The notes: a model not told the origin generated them from the sequence alone. 45,946 bases of DNA from an uncultured Collinsella sp. (GCA_958438125.1 CAUBQN010000002.1:1-45946), one strand, 5' to 3'; shown: positions 8,959 to 17,669, numbered from the stretch's first letter. Translations and numbers: made by a program.

Positions 8959-8980
8959 CGCAGTTTATAAACCAAGCGAA

Positions 8981-9014
8981 GGGGGCGGCCCAGGCGGGTC
9001 GCCCCCTTTCTTGT
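8981..9014 (+). terminator. Terminator after the PHP phosphatase gene
   Basis: GGGGGCGGCCC and GGGTCGCCCCC pair over 11 positions with one G-T, loop AGGC, followed by TTTCTTGT. It also separates the convergent rlmD-type gene. Confidence 0.8.
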
Positions 9015-9036
9015 CCCAAAAATCTACTGAGGTCGG

Positions 9037-10485
9037 TTAGCGGCGTTCGAGGACCGCTACGGTTTCGGTGTGGTCGGTGTGAGGGAACATGTCGACGGGC
9101 GTGATCTTGAGCAGGCAATAGCCTCCGTCGAGGAGCTGATGCAGGTCGCGCTCTTGAGTTACGGGGTTGCAGCTGATATAGGTGATGCGGCGCGGCTTAA
9201 GCGCGCAGGCAGCTTCGAGGAACTCGGGGGTAGAGCCGGCGCGCGGCGGATCGATGGAAAGGACATCGACCCGCTCGTTGTTATCGGCGGCATCCAGGAT
9301 GCAATCGGTGGCGTCGTCGGCCATAAACCAGGCGCTGCGGGTGAGGCCGTTGAGCTCGGCATTGCGACGTGCGTCGGCAATGCCCGCCGGGTTGCGCTCC
9401 ACGCCGAGCAGCATAATGCCGATGCCCTTTTTCTGGGCATCTTTAACTGCGCAAAGACCGATGGTACCGCTGCCACAGTAGGCATCCATGAGCACATCGC
9501 CCTGGTGCAAATCCATGCCGTCGATAGCGAGCTGATAGAGCAGCTCGGTCTGTTGCGGGTTGGTCTGGTAGAACGCGGTGGGGGAGATATCGAACTCGCA
9601 GCCGAGTAGCTGGTCGCGCATGCATTCGGCGCCATACACGATGCGGGTTTCCTCGCCGAGGATGGCGTTGCCGGGGCGTCCGTTGATGTTTTGGGCGACG
9701 GTGACGATGCGCGGATCGAGTGCGGCGACAGCCTCAAAGAACTCCTGCGCATGCGGCAAGTCGCGCTGAGCGGTCACGAGCGTGACCATGACCTGGTCGG
9801 TACGCCAACCGCAGCGGACGACGGCATAGCGAAGCAAGCCAAGATGCTTGTCCTCATTAAAGGCGGGAATATGCAGCCGCTCAGCTTCGCGTGCGATGCC
9901 GTTGAGAATCTGACGGGCGCCCGGTGCCTCGACGGGGCATTCGGGTACGGCAACGATCTTGTGCGTGCCGCGCTCAAAGAAACCGCAACGGACAGCGCCC
10001 TCCTTACCGGGAGCAAAGGGAGTGGCAGCCTTATGACGAAAGCCACGCGGCGCAGGATATTTACCCGGATCGCCAAGGGTGACGCCCATACCGCGAATAG
10101 GATCGACAGCAATGCTCTCGCGCTCACAAAGCTCGGCAAACAGCTCCTCCATAGCAGCCTGCTTAGCCGCCAACTGCTTTTTATAAGGACGATTGAGCGC
10201 CGTGCACCCACCGCAAGATTTCATGATCGAACAGGGAGACTTGGGGTCCACGGCCTTACGCGCAGACGAAACCCGATCTTTATGCGAGCGCTTGGAACGA
10301 GTCTGAGGCGCTTTATCCCCGCCTCGACGAGAGTCAGAATGCTTGGTCTTAGCTCTGCTCTTGGTCGGTTTGCTTTTTGCAGCTTTATAAGACTTGGATT
10401 TCGTAGAAGATTTCTCCTCCTTCGACCCCTCAGCCGCCTCGATCAAAGCACGACGAGCCTTACGCTCCGCACGAGATTCTGCCAT
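9037..10485 (-). CDS. 23S rRNA (uracil-C5)-methyltransferase, RlmD/RlmCD family
   Basis: This 482-aa SAM-dependent enzyme methylates C5 of a 23S rRNA uridine. An iron-sulfur cluster set is visible: C85, C91 and C94 in CSIMKSCGGC, and C183 in VPECPV. DAYCGSGTIGL is the SAM-binding loop, DPPRAG is motif IV, and the nucleophilic Cys is in YISCNPVTQERDL. The first 80 residues are a Lys/Ser/Arg-rich disordered tail where relatives often carry a TRAM RNA-binding domain. Uridine target (U747 or U1939 type) cannot be decided from sequence. Convergent with the PHP gene, divergent from the amino-acid transporter. Confidence 0.9.
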   Translation of the reverse strand: MAESRAERKARRALIEAAEGSKEEKSSTKSKSYKAAKSKPTKSRAKTKHSDSRRGGDKAPQTRSKRSHKDRVSSARKAVDPKSPCSIMKSCGGCTALNRPYKKQLAAKQAAMEELFAELCERESIAVDPIRGMGVTLGDPGKYPAPRGFRHKAATPFAPGKEGAVRCGFFERGTHKIVAVPECPVEAPGARQILNGIAREAERLHIPAFNEDKHLGLLRYAVVRCGWRTDQVMVTLVTAQRDLPHAQEFFEAVAALDPRIVTVAQNINGRPGNAILGEETRIVYGAECMRDQLLGCEFDISPTAFYQTNPQQTELLYQLAIDGMDLHQGDVLMDAYCGSGTIGLCAVKDAQKKGIGIMLLGVERNPAGIADARRNAELNGLTRSAWFMADDATDCILDAADNNERVDVLSIDPPRAGSTPEFLEAACALKPRRITYISCNPVTQERDLHQLLDGGYCLLKITPVDMFPHTDHTETVAVLERR

Positions 10486-10626
10486 GAATTAACCCCACTA
10501 ATTTACAAATTGAAATCTGAAAGCATTGTACCGTGCCAAGCTAGCGGACGATATGCAAGCGTCCATTTCGTGTCAGTGATAAGTCCAACGATGTTTGCTC
10601 CCCGCCCATGCCGGGCAAACCCTCCC

Positions 10627-10655
10627 TTGTACTTTATCAAGGTAGAGTGTATGAT
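10627..10655 (+). promoter_or_regulatory. Sigma-70-type promoter of the amino-acid ABC operon
   Basis: TTGTAC at 10627-10632 and TATGAT at 10650-10655 are 17 bp apart. Predicted transcription starts near 10662, leaving a 50-nt leader. Confidence 0.7.
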
Positions 10656-10673
10656 TCTGAACGTTACATGACT

Positions 10674-10693
10674 CACTTTACCTAACTAAAGTG
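10674..10693. promoter_or_regulatory. Inverted repeat in the leader of the ABC operon
   Basis: CACTTTA and TAAAGTG flank CCTAAC, just downstream of the predicted start and upstream of the GGGGGAA ribosome site. It could be an operator or a leader hairpin; no matching regulator is known here. Confidence 0.35.
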
Positions 10694-10711
10694 TCATCAA
10701 GGGGGAATACT

Positions 10712-11572
10712 ATGAACACCGATATGTCTCGTCGTCAGTTTGTTGGTCTAGCCGGCTCGCTCGCCACGGTGCTTGGCCTTGGTCTTGTCGGTTGCGGCGG
10801 TGGTGTCGGCAAGGGCTCCGCTGCTGGCTCTGCCGCGGCCAAGGATGTGAAGGGCGCTGCGGAGTCCAAGAAGCTCGTGGTGGGCTTTGATAAGTCCTAT
10901 CCTCCGTACGGCTTTGTGGGCGACGATGGCGAGTACACCGGCTTTGATCTCGATCTGGCCAAGGCTGTTGCCGATAAGCAGGGCTGGGAGGTCAAATACG
11001 AGGCCATCGACTGGGATGCCAAGGATACGCTGCTCAACTCGGGCGCCATCAACTGTATCTGGAACGGCTTTACCATGGAGGGCCGCGAGGACGACTACAC
11101 GTTCTCCGAGCCGTACATGCTCAACGAGCAGGTGCTGGTGGTAAAGAAGGATGCAGGCATCAAGAGCTGGGACGATCTTGCCGGCAAGACCGTGATTACC
11201 CAGACCGATTCCGCTGCGCAGGATGTGCTTGAGGGTGACCAGAAGGATCTGGCGGCGACGTTTGCCACGCTCGACACCATCGGTGAGTACAACACGGCGT
11301 TTATGCAGCTCGAGAGCGGCGCGGTCGATGCCGTGGCTTGCGACCTTTCGATTGCCCAGTATCAGCTTGCCGCCAAGCCCGATGCTTATACGCAGCTTGA
11401 TGAGCCGCTGTCCAGCGAGCACTACGCCGTCGGCTTTAAGAAGGGCGACACCAAGTCGGCCGACGCCGTGACCGAGTCGCTCAAGGCACTCTACGATGAC
11501 GGTACGGTTAAGGATCTCTGCGACAAGTATTCAAGCTATGGTCTATCTTTCGATAATTGGGTGCTCAAGTAA
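10712..11572 (+). CDS. Amino-acid ABC transporter substrate-binding lipoprotein (family 3)
   Basis: This 286-aa extracytoplasmic receptor is probably for a polar amino acid. The N-terminus MNTDMSRRQFVGLAG carries a twin-arginine-like pair, then a hydrophobic stretch and the lipobox LVGC with C28 as lipidation site, followed by a Gly/Ser/Ala linker. The family-3 core is evident: LVVGFDKSYPPYGFVGDDGEYTGFDLDLAKAV, INCIWNGFTMEGRE, FSEPYM, the AGKTVITQTDSAA hinge and AVACDLSIAQYQL. The start follows GGGGGAATACT. The stop codon overlaps the permease ATG, so the two genes are translationally coupled. Confidence 0.93.
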   Translation: MNTDMSRRQFVGLAGSLATVLGLGLVGCGGGVGKGSAAGSAAAKDVKGAAESKKLVVGFDKSYPPYGFVGDDGEYTGFDLDLAKAVADKQGWEVKYEAIDWDAKDTLLNSGAINCIWNGFTMEGREDDYTFSEPYMLNEQVLVVKKDAGIKSWDDLAGKTVITQTDSAAQDVLEGDQKDLAATFATLDTIGEYNTAFMQLESGAVDAVACDLSIAQYQLAAKPDAYTQLDEPLSSEHYAVGFKKGDTKSADAVTESLKALYDDGTVKDLCDKYSSYGLSFDNWVLK

Positions 11573-12225
11573 TGTCTATTCAGGTCATGATGCAGATGCT
11601 TGGCCAGGGATTCTTGGTCAGTTTGCAGTTGTTTGTGCTGACACTGCTGGGGTCGATTCCGCTGGGAATCCCCGTGGCGTTTATGCGCATGAGCAAAATC
11701 GCGCCGCTTCGCTGGATTGCGCGCATCTACATTTCGGTCATGCGCGGTACGCCGCTCATGCTGCAGATGTTTGCCATCTACTTTGCCCCGTACTACGTGT
11801 TTGGCATTTCGCTCACGCCCGATTCCAAGTGGACGGCGTGCGTCGTGGCGTTCATCATCAACTACGCCGGTTACTTTGCCGAGATCTATCGCTCGGGCTT
11901 GCAGTCCATTCCGCGCGGTCAATACGAGGCTGCCGAGGTGCTGGGCTATTCGCGCGTGCAGACGTTTCTGTATATCGTGATGCCGCAGGTCGCCAAGCGT
12001 ATTCTGCCGGCGATGGGCAACGAGATCATCACGCTGGTCAAGGACACGTCGCTGGCGTTTGCCATTGGCGTGGGGGAGATGTTCTCGACGGCCAAGGCGC
12101 TGGTTGCCTCGCAGGTGAGCATGGTGCCGTTTGCGATTGCGGCGCTGATCTACTGGGTCTTTAACTTTGTGGTCGAGATGCTGCTGGGCGCCGCCGAAAA
12201 GAAGCTGGACTATTATCATGACTAA
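11572..12225 (+). CDS. Amino-acid ABC transporter permease (HisM/GlnP type)
   Basis: This 217-aa inner-membrane subunit has about five predicted membrane helices, the usual number for polar amino-acid permeases. A first helix LGQGFLVSLQLFVLTLLGSIPLG is followed by RWIARIYISVMRGTPLMLQMF, typical of the family, and the EAA coupling loop (YEAAEVLGYSRVQTFLYIVMPQ). It starts at ATG 11572, overlapping the TAA of the binding-protein gene, and its 3' end overlaps the ATPase gene by 8 bp. Confidence 0.92.
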   Translation: MSIQVMMQMLGQGFLVSLQLFVLTLLGSIPLGIPVAFMRMSKIAPLRWIARIYISVMRGTPLMLQMFAIYFAPYYVFGISLTPDSKWTACVVAFIINYAGYFAEIYRSGLQSIPRGQYEAAEVLGYSRVQTFLYIVMPQVAKRILPAMGNEIITLVKDTSLAFAIGVGEMFSTAKALVASQVSMVPFAIAALIYWVFNFVVEMLLGAAEKKLDYYHD

Positions 12226-12982
12226 CTCAGTGATGAAAATCGAAAACGCACGTAAGGCGTTTGGCGGCAATGAGGTGCTCAGGGATATCTCGCTCGAGGT
12301 CAAGCGTGGCGAGGTCGTGGCGATTATCGGGCCTTCGGGTGGCGGCAAGTCCACGCTGCTGCGGTGTGCCACGCTACTCGAGACACTCGACGGAGGCTCG
12401 CTCTCGTTTGGTGACCTTGCCGTTGCGACGGATGCGGGTTCGGGCGCAGTCTATGCGAAGGGCGATGTGCCCAAGCGGGCACGCTCGCGATTCGGCCTGG
12501 TGTTCCAAAATTACAACCTGTTCCCGCACTATACCGTGATGAAAAACATCATCGACGCGCCGATCCGCGTGCTTAAGCGTCCGCGCGAGCAGGCGGAAGC
12601 CCGCGCTCACGAGCTGATTGCGCAAATGGGGCTGACGGGCAACGAGAACAAGGTGCCGTGTGAGCTTTCGGGTGGCCAGCAACAGCGTGTGAGTATCGCC
12701 CGCGCCTTGGCGCTCGATCCGGAGATCCTGTTCTTTGACGAGCCGACCTCGGCACTCGATCCCGAGCTGACGGCCGAGGTGCTGCGTGTCATTAAAGACC
12801 TTGCCGCGCAGAATATGACGATGGTGATTGTGACCCACGCAATGCAGTTTGCGCGCGATGTTGCCGACCGCGTGGTCTTTATGGATGGCGGCCGCATTGT
12901 CGAGGAGGGGCCTGCCGAGCAGGTCATCGACCATCCGCGCGAGCAGCGCACGCGTGAGTTCTTGAGCCGTATCGAGGGGTAG
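12218..12982 (+). CDS. Amino-acid ABC transporter ATP-binding protein (GlnQ/HisP type)
   Basis: This 254-aa cytoplasmic ATPase energises the importer. Walker A GPSGGGKST is at about 38-46, the Q-loop in LVFQNYNLFPHYTV, the signature in LSGGQQQRVSIARAL, Walker B in ILFFDEPTSALD, and the switch His in VIVTHAMQFARDVADRVVFMDGG. Residues about 75-100 (AVATDAGSGAVYAKGDVPKR) form an insertion before the Q-loop seen in some members. I chose ATG 12218, which overlaps the permease stop; an alternative ATG at 12233 would remove five residues. Last gene of the operon. Confidence 0.93.
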   Translation: MTNSVMKIENARKAFGGNEVLRDISLEVKRGEVVAIIGPSGGGKSTLLRCATLLETLDGGSLSFGDLAVATDAGSGAVYAKGDVPKRARSRFGLVFQNYNLFPHYTVMKNIIDAPIRVLKRPREQAEARAHELIAQMGLTGNENKVPCELSGGQQQRVSIARALALDPEILFFDEPTSALDPELTAEVLRVIKDLAAQNMTMVIVTHAMQFARDVADRVVFMDGGRIVEEGPAEQVIDHPREQRTREFLSRIEG

Positions 12983-13014
12983 GCTCAGGTATTTACTCAA
13001 CTATTAATTGAGGC

Positions 13015-13054
13015 GAAGCCGCCGCAGGTCTTACGGTCTGTGGCGGCTTTTTGT
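13015..13054 (+). terminator. Terminator of the amino-acid ABC operon
   Basis: AAGCCGCC and GGCGGCTT bracket an inner GCAG/CTGT stem, followed by TTTTTG. Confidence 0.85.
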
Positions 13055-13292
13055 TTGCATCGACGGAGTTCAATAATCGCCTCACAAGTTTGTCTCTTCC
13101 TCTCGCCGCCTGTATTCATACGTGCGCCGAAAGGTATGCATGGACAGCCGCCCGTGAGGGTAGGGTGGTGGCATAGGACATTTGGAGGGTGAGTCGGCTC
13201 GGTTGCCGACCATGCTGCTCCCGGGATGGCACCGACCGCGAACTCTCCCCGTTGGCGTCGCGCATTGCGCGCGGCCCTGCAAGGAGGTCATC
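13054..13292 (+). promoter_or_regulatory. Long leader and candidate promoter of the EF-G-like gene
   Basis: A possible promoter is TTGTCT (13090-13095) with TATTCA (13113-13118), spacer 17. The leader would be about 170 nt and contains a perfect 6-bp hairpin GTCGGC/GCCGAC at 13193-13210. I see no convincing upstream gene or known riboswitch. The reading frame of the next gene is open through part of the leader, but the strong AAGGAGG at 13281-13287 fixes its start at 13293. Confidence 0.4.
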
Positions 13293-15362
13293 ATGGGTGC
13301 TCCCAAGACCGGCAATGTAAGGAACGTGGTGCTCGTAGGCCAAGGCGGGGTGGGCAAGACTTCACTCGCCGAGGCCATGCTCCACCTTTCCGGCAAGACC
13401 GCCCGCCTGGGCGGCCACGACGGCACCAAGCCCACGCTCGACTATGACCCTGAAGAGGTCAAGCGTTCATTCTCCATCTCGACGACCATCGCGCCGATCG
13501 ACTGGAAGGGCGCGCGCATCAATGTGCTCGATGCCCCGTGCTACCCCGATTTTATCGGCGACGCCTTTGCCGCGATGAGCGTCTGCGAGACGGCTCTGTT
13601 TGTGGTCGACGCCGAGGCCGGCCCGCAGCCTACGACGGTTAAGCTCTGGTATGCCGCCGAGGACCTGCGCCTGGCGCGTGCGGTGTTCGTAAACCGCCTG
13701 TCGCGCTCCGAGGCCAGCTTTGCGACCACGATGGACCTGCTGCAGGAGCGCTTTGGCACGCGCCTGGGCGCCGTGACCCTTCCCTGGGGCGAGGGCGAGG
13801 ACTTTGACGGCATCATCGACCTGGTGCGCATGAAGGCGCGCCATTGCAACGGCACCGAAGCCGTTGAGTCGGAGATTCCCGAGGAGTATCGTGCCCAGGC
13901 CGAGGAGGCCCATGACCATCTGTGCGAGCTGGTGGCCGAGGCTGACGACGAACTGATGATGAAGTACCTGGAGGGCGAGGAGACGCTGACGCAGGAGGAG
14001 CTTGAGGGCCTGCTGTCGAAGGCGATCGCCGAGCGCATCTTTGTGCCGGTCTTTGCGGGCGATTGCATTAAGGAGCAGGGCGTCAACTCGCTGATGGACG
14101 ACATCGCGACGTACTTCCCGGCGCCGACCGACTACGGCGAGATGCCGCTTATCGACGGCGATTCGCTTAAGATCTCGAGTGACGATGACCGTCCGGTGGC
14201 GTTTGTGTTTAAGACGCTGGCCGATCCGCAGCAGGGTCGCATCAGCTTTATCAAGGTGCTGACGGGCACGCTTGAGCCGGGCCTTGAGCTGATCAACGCG
14301 CGTACCCGCAAGAGCGACCGTCTGGCCCACCTGTATGTGATGTGCGGCCGCGATATGACCGAGGTTGGCCACGCTTATGCCGGTGACATCATCGTGGCAC
14401 CCAAGCTGGCGGCCGAGACGGGCGATACGCTCTCGATTACCGGCAAGGTCGAGGCTGCGGCGTTTAAGTTCCCCAACTCGCAGTACCGCATTGCCATCGA
14501 GGCCGAGAATCGCGGGGACGAAGAGAAGCTCTACACGTTTATTGAGAAGGCCTGCAAGGCCGATCCGACCATGAGCATCGACCGCGACGAGGAGACCGGC
14601 CAGACTATCATCTCCGCCGTGGGTGAGGCGCAGGTTTCGGTGCTGCTCAACCGTCTGGAGGATCGCACCAAGGTCGTGGCCAAGAGCGTGCCGATCCGCA
14701 TCCCGTATCGCGAGACTATTCGCCGCACGGCAAGTGCCCAGGGCCGCCATAAGAAGCAGACCGGTGGTGCCGGTCAGTACGGCGACTGCTGGCTGCGCGT
14801 TGAGCCGCTCATTGGGCCCGACGGCACGAGCGATGGCTATGAGTTTGTGGACGAGGTCGTGGGCGGTCGCATTCCGCGCTCGCTGATCCCCGCCGTGGAC
14901 AAGGGCGTCCAGGAGACCATGAAGGACGGCATCATTGCCGGCTATCCGCTCACGGGCATTCGCGTGGCTGTGTACGACGGCTCGTATCACAGCGTCGACT
15001 CCAACGAGATGGCGTTCCGCGCGGCAGCTCGCATCGGCCTGCGCAAGGCGTGTGCCGATGCCGACCCGGTGGTGCTGGAACCCATCGAGGAAATCACGGT
15101 GACGATCCCCGAGAGCTACGCCGGCGCCGTGATGGGCGACATCTCGGCCTCGCGCGGTCGCGTGACGGGTATGGAGACCGATGAGCGCGGCGATACCGTG
15201 GTCATCGCGCAGGCGCCGCTGGCCGAGCTGACGGATTACTCGACGCGTCTGCGCTCTATCACGCGCGGCACGGGTGACTTTACCATGAAGCCTGCTGGCT
15301 ATGAGCAGGTTCCCTATGACGTTCAGGCCAAGCTCGTGGAGCTGTACAACGCGGGAAGGTAG
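13293..15362 (+). CDS. Elongation factor G-like protein with altered GTPase motifs
   Basis: This 689-aa protein has the full EF-G domain order: an N-terminal G domain, a domain II beta-barrel (VAFVFKTLADPQQGRISFIKVLTGTL), domain III, domain IV (GGAGQYGDCWLRVEPL) and domain V (LEPIEEITVTIPESYAGAVMGDISASRGRVTGM). The P-loop is GQGGVGKT (16-23). The G3 motif reads DAPC (80-83) where EF-G has DTPG, with Tyr at the catalytic His position (84). G4 reads NRLS (134-137) where NKxD is expected. It therefore belongs to the divergent EF-G-like group of Actinobacteria, and its guanine specificity and translocase activity are doubtful. Role unknown. Strong AAGGAGG ribosome site. Confidence 0.88.
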   Translation: MGAPKTGNVRNVVLVGQGGVGKTSLAEAMLHLSGKTARLGGHDGTKPTLDYDPEEVKRSFSISTTIAPIDWKGARINVLDAPCYPDFIGDAFAAMSVCETALFVVDAEAGPQPTTVKLWYAAEDLRLARAVFVNRLSRSEASFATTMDLLQERFGTRLGAVTLPWGEGEDFDGIIDLVRMKARHCNGTEAVESEIPEEYRAQAEEAHDHLCELVAEADDELMMKYLEGEETLTQEELEGLLSKAIAERIFVPVFAGDCIKEQGVNSLMDDIATYFPAPTDYGEMPLIDGDSLKISSDDDRPVAFVFKTLADPQQGRISFIKVLTGTLEPGLELINARTRKSDRLAHLYVMCGRDMTEVGHAYAGDIIVAPKLAAETGDTLSITGKVEAAAFKFPNSQYRIAIEAENRGDEEKLYTFIEKACKADPTMSIDRDEETGQTIISAVGEAQVSVLLNRLEDRTKVVAKSVPIRIPYRETIRRTASAQGRHKKQTGGAGQYGDCWLRVEPLIGPDGTSDGYEFVDEVVGGRIPRSLIPAVDKGVQETMKDGIIAGYPLTGIRVAVYDGSYHSVDSNEMAFRAAARIGLRKACADADPVVLEPIEEITVTIPESYAGAVMGDISASRGRVTGMETDERGDTVVIAQAPLAELTDYSTRLRSITRGTGDFTMKPAGYEQVPYDVQAKLVELYNAGR

Positions 15363-15390
15363 CAAGCCCGCGTGTAACGTCGCGCGACAT

Positions 15391-15410
15391 AACCCCAATT
15401 TGGGTTGGGG
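15391..15410. repeat. Short palindromic repeat, AACCCCAATTTGGG type
   Basis: A small palindrome (AACCC / GGGTT around CAATTT) lies between the EF-G-like stop codon and its terminator. Related words recur at 22121-22190. Confidence 0.4.
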
Positions 15411-15419
15411 GCGGTTGTG

Positions 15420-15455
15420 GCCCGCTCCGGACAAGGTTCCGGAGCGGGCTTTTCT
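15420..15455 (+). terminator. Terminator of the EF-G-like gene
   Basis: GCCCGCTCCGG and CCGGAGCGGGC pair perfectly over 11 bp around ACAAGGTT, followed by TTTTCTT. Confidence 0.88.
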
Positions 15456-15695
15456 TCTGCGACGAGCCGTTTGTTTAACGCTGTATCATTCGGCGCGCGA
15501 TGCGAGCCGGGCGCTCGGAGCCTGCCCACCTCCCCGGTGACAAAAGCGATGCAATCGGGGCACGCGGGTGACTCTTGGGCGTATGAGGGGCCCGGACGTG
15601 CACACCGCGGGTGACAAAGCGCCCGTTAAGCGGTTTGCCCATACCTCCTAAACTAAAAGGCGTAGAGAAACGACAACAAACGAGAGGAGGCAGAC
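15456..15695 (+). promoter_or_regulatory. Regulatory region of the PTS operon with three GGTGAC boxes
   Basis: No gene is seen in this 240-bp stretch. GGTGAC occurs at 15536-15541, 15567-15572 and 15609-15614, each preceded by a C/G-rich run; the first and third are followed by AAA(A)GCG. Spacings of 31 and 42 bp are close to three and four helical turns. Downstream, TAAACT (15649-15654) has only a weak -35 (TTAAGC, 15626-15631), as expected for an activated promoter. These may be binding sites for the operon's PRD regulator. Inference. Confidence 0.4.
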
Positions 15696-16139
15696 ATGGC
15701 ACTGTTCGATTCGACACACACGCTCGACGCCGTCGACGCCGCCGACCAGAACGCCGTCTTCGAGGCCCTCGCCACGAAGGCCGTGGAACTGGGCGTCGCC
15801 GCCGATGCGTCCGCTATCGTCTCTGACCTTCATGAGCGCGAGGCCGAGGCTTCTACGGGCTTTGGCAACGGCGTGGCTGTCCCGCATACCAAGAGCGCCA
15901 ACGTCAGTACCCCCGCCATTCTCTTCGCGCGCCTGACCGCGCCCGTCGAGTGGCACGCGCTCGACGACGCTCCCGTCGACACGGTCATCAACATCCTTGT
16001 CCCCGAGAGTGGCAGCGACACCCATCTGCAGCTGCTCGCCAAACTGGCGCGTCGCCTCGTGCACAAGGATTTCGTCGACCATCTCAAGGGCGACTCCATC
16101 GAAGACGTGTGCGCCCTCATCCGGGGCGTCGTCGGATAG
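15696..16139 (+). CDS. PTS fructose-type EIIA component
   Basis: This 147-aa phosphocarrier of the fructose/mannitol EIIA family accepts phosphate from HPr and passes it to EIIB. The phosphorylated His is H64 in GNGVAVPHTKS. The length and the motifs VSDLHEREAEASTGFGNG and LQLLAKLARRL match stand-alone EIIA-Fru proteins. GAGAGGAGG precedes the ATG. It is the first gene of a five-gene operon, and the EIIBC gene starts 45 bp downstream. Sugar specificity cannot be read from EIIA alone. Confidence 0.92.
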   Translation: MALFDSTHTLDAVDAADQNAVFEALATKAVELGVAADASAIVSDLHEREAEASTGFGNGVAVPHTKSANVSTPAILFARLTAPVEWHALDDAPVDTVINILVPESGSDTHLQLLAKLARRLVHKDFVDHLKGDSIEDVCALIRGVVG

Positions 16140-16184
16140 CAGGTAATGTTCAACCCCGTGTGAAAGGAAAGAGGGGAGAAGCAT

Positions 16185-17612
16185 ATGGCAAAGTCAATCG
16201 TGGCCGTCACCAATTGCCCGGCCGGCATTGCACACACCTACATGGTGGCCGAGGCGATCAAGACGAAGGGCACCGAGCTGGGTTATGAGGTTTACGTCGA
16301 GACCCAGGGTGCCAGCGGCGTCGAGAACAAGCTTACGCCCGAGCAGATCAAGGAGGCCGACTACGTCGTCCTCGCGCTCGGTCGCGGCATGAACGATGAC
16401 GATCGTGTTCGCTTCGACGGCAAGAAGGTCGTAGAAGTGCCCGTTTCCGAGGCCCTCAAGCGCATCGACAGCCTTATGGGTAACCTTGAGAGTGAGGCCA
16501 AGGTCTTCCGGGCCTCCGCGGTCAAGCTTGGCGCCAAGCAGGAGAGCGTCACCACCGGCATCATGAGCTACCTCATGGCCGGCGTCTCCGCGGCCCTGCC
16601 GTTTGTCATCGGCGGCGGCGTGCTCATGGCCATCGGCTCCATCATGGCCCAGTTCGGCGCGCCCAACGTGGCCCCCGGCGACGGCCAGATGGCTTCGCTC
16701 GCCTGGGTGCTCAACACCATCGGCGGCCTGGGCTTCACGTTCATGATTCCGATGATGGGCGCCTTTATCGCCAACGCCATCGGCGATAAGCCCGCTATCA
16801 TGCCCGCCTTCATCTGCAGCTACCTCGCCAACAGCACCGACTTGCTCGGCACCGAGGTCGGCGCTGGCTTCCTTGGCGCCTGCGTAATTGGCCTTGCGAT
16901 CGGCTACTTCGTCAAGGCGATGAAAAAGATCAACCTGGGCAAGAACTTCCAGTCCCTGCTTGGCTTCCTGATCATCCCGGTTGTGACGCTCTTTATCTTT
17001 GGCCTGGGCACGTACTATATCATCGGCCCGGCCATGTCCTGGCTTATGAACGCCTTCGTCGGCCTGTTGAGCTCTATCCCGAGCTCGATGAAGCTCGTCG
17101 CCGCCTTCCTGGTAGGCGCCATGCTCGCCTTCGACATGGGCGGCCCGGTCAACAAGGCCGCTTGGTTCTTCTCCTTCTCCTTGCTGGGCTCCGGCGTGTA
17201 CGACTGGTACGGCATTGTAGGCGTCGTGACGATCCTTCCGCCGATGGCCGCTGCCATCGCTACCTGGATCCGTCCGAAGCTCTTCACGCAGGCCGAGCGC
17301 GACTCCGCAATCCCTGCGCTCATTGTCGGCGCAACCGTCGCCACCGAGCCGGCTATCCCCTATGCCCTGGCCGCACCCCTGCCTATGATCTCCGTGAACG
17401 TCATCGCCGGCGGCGTCGCCGGTGCCATCTCCATGGCCCTTGGCGTCCAGCGCATCGCTCCGGGCATCGGCATCTTCGATCCATTCCTGGGCCTCATCTA
17501 CCCGGCGACCAGCTACTACATCGCCGTCGCTGTGGGTCTGGTCCTGAACATCGCCCTCATCATCGTCTTCAAGTCCGCTTGGATGAAGAAGCGCGAGGCT
17601 CAGAACGCCTAA
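16185..17612 (+). CDS. PTS fructose-family EIIBC permease
   Basis: This 475-aa protein imports and phosphorylates a sugar. EIIB occupies about 1-105, with the phospho-Cys C11 in TNCPAGIAHTY; the fructose-type pattern continues with AEAIKTKGTELGYEVYVETQG. EIIC begins near 125 (TGIMSYLMAGVSAALPFVIGGGVLMAIG) and has about nine to ten membrane segments, including FDMGGPVNKAAW, a family hallmark for substrate binding. Fructose is the default guess, but the neighbouring lyase and dipeptidase suggest a modified sugar or conjugate. GAGGGGAGAAGC precedes the ATG. No EIIA or HPr domain is fused. Confidence 0.92.
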   Translation: MAKSIVAVTNCPAGIAHTYMVAEAIKTKGTELGYEVYVETQGASGVENKLTPEQIKEADYVVLALGRGMNDDDRVRFDGKKVVEVPVSEALKRIDSLMGNLESEAKVFRASAVKLGAKQESVTTGIMSYLMAGVSAALPFVIGGGVLMAIGSIMAQFGAPNVAPGDGQMASLAWVLNTIGGLGFTFMIPMMGAFIANAIGDKPAIMPAFICSYLANSTDLLGTEVGAGFLGACVIGLAIGYFVKAMKKINLGKNFQSLLGFLIIPVVTLFIFGLGTYYIIGPAMSWLMNAFVGLLSSIPSSMKLVAAFLVGAMLAFDMGGPVNKAAWFFSFSLLGSGVYDWYGIVGVVTILPPMAAAIATWIRPKLFTQAERDSAIPALIVGATVATEPAIPYALAAPLPMISVNVIAGGVAGAISMALGVQRIAPGIGIFDPFLGLIYPATSYYIAVAVGLVLNIALIIVFKSAWMKKREAQNA

Positions 17613-17632
17613 GGCTCGATAGAATAATTAGT

Positions 17633-17669
17633 CCTGCGGGGTCGCCGGTCTGTTCGGCGGCTCCGCAGG
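17633..17669 (+). terminator. Intra-operon hairpin, possible attenuator
   Basis: CCTGCGG/CCGCAGG encloses an inner CGCCG/CGGCG stem and is followed only by TTTC. It may reduce transcription of the downstream genes relative to the PTS genes or stabilise the upstream mRNA. Confidence 0.45.
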
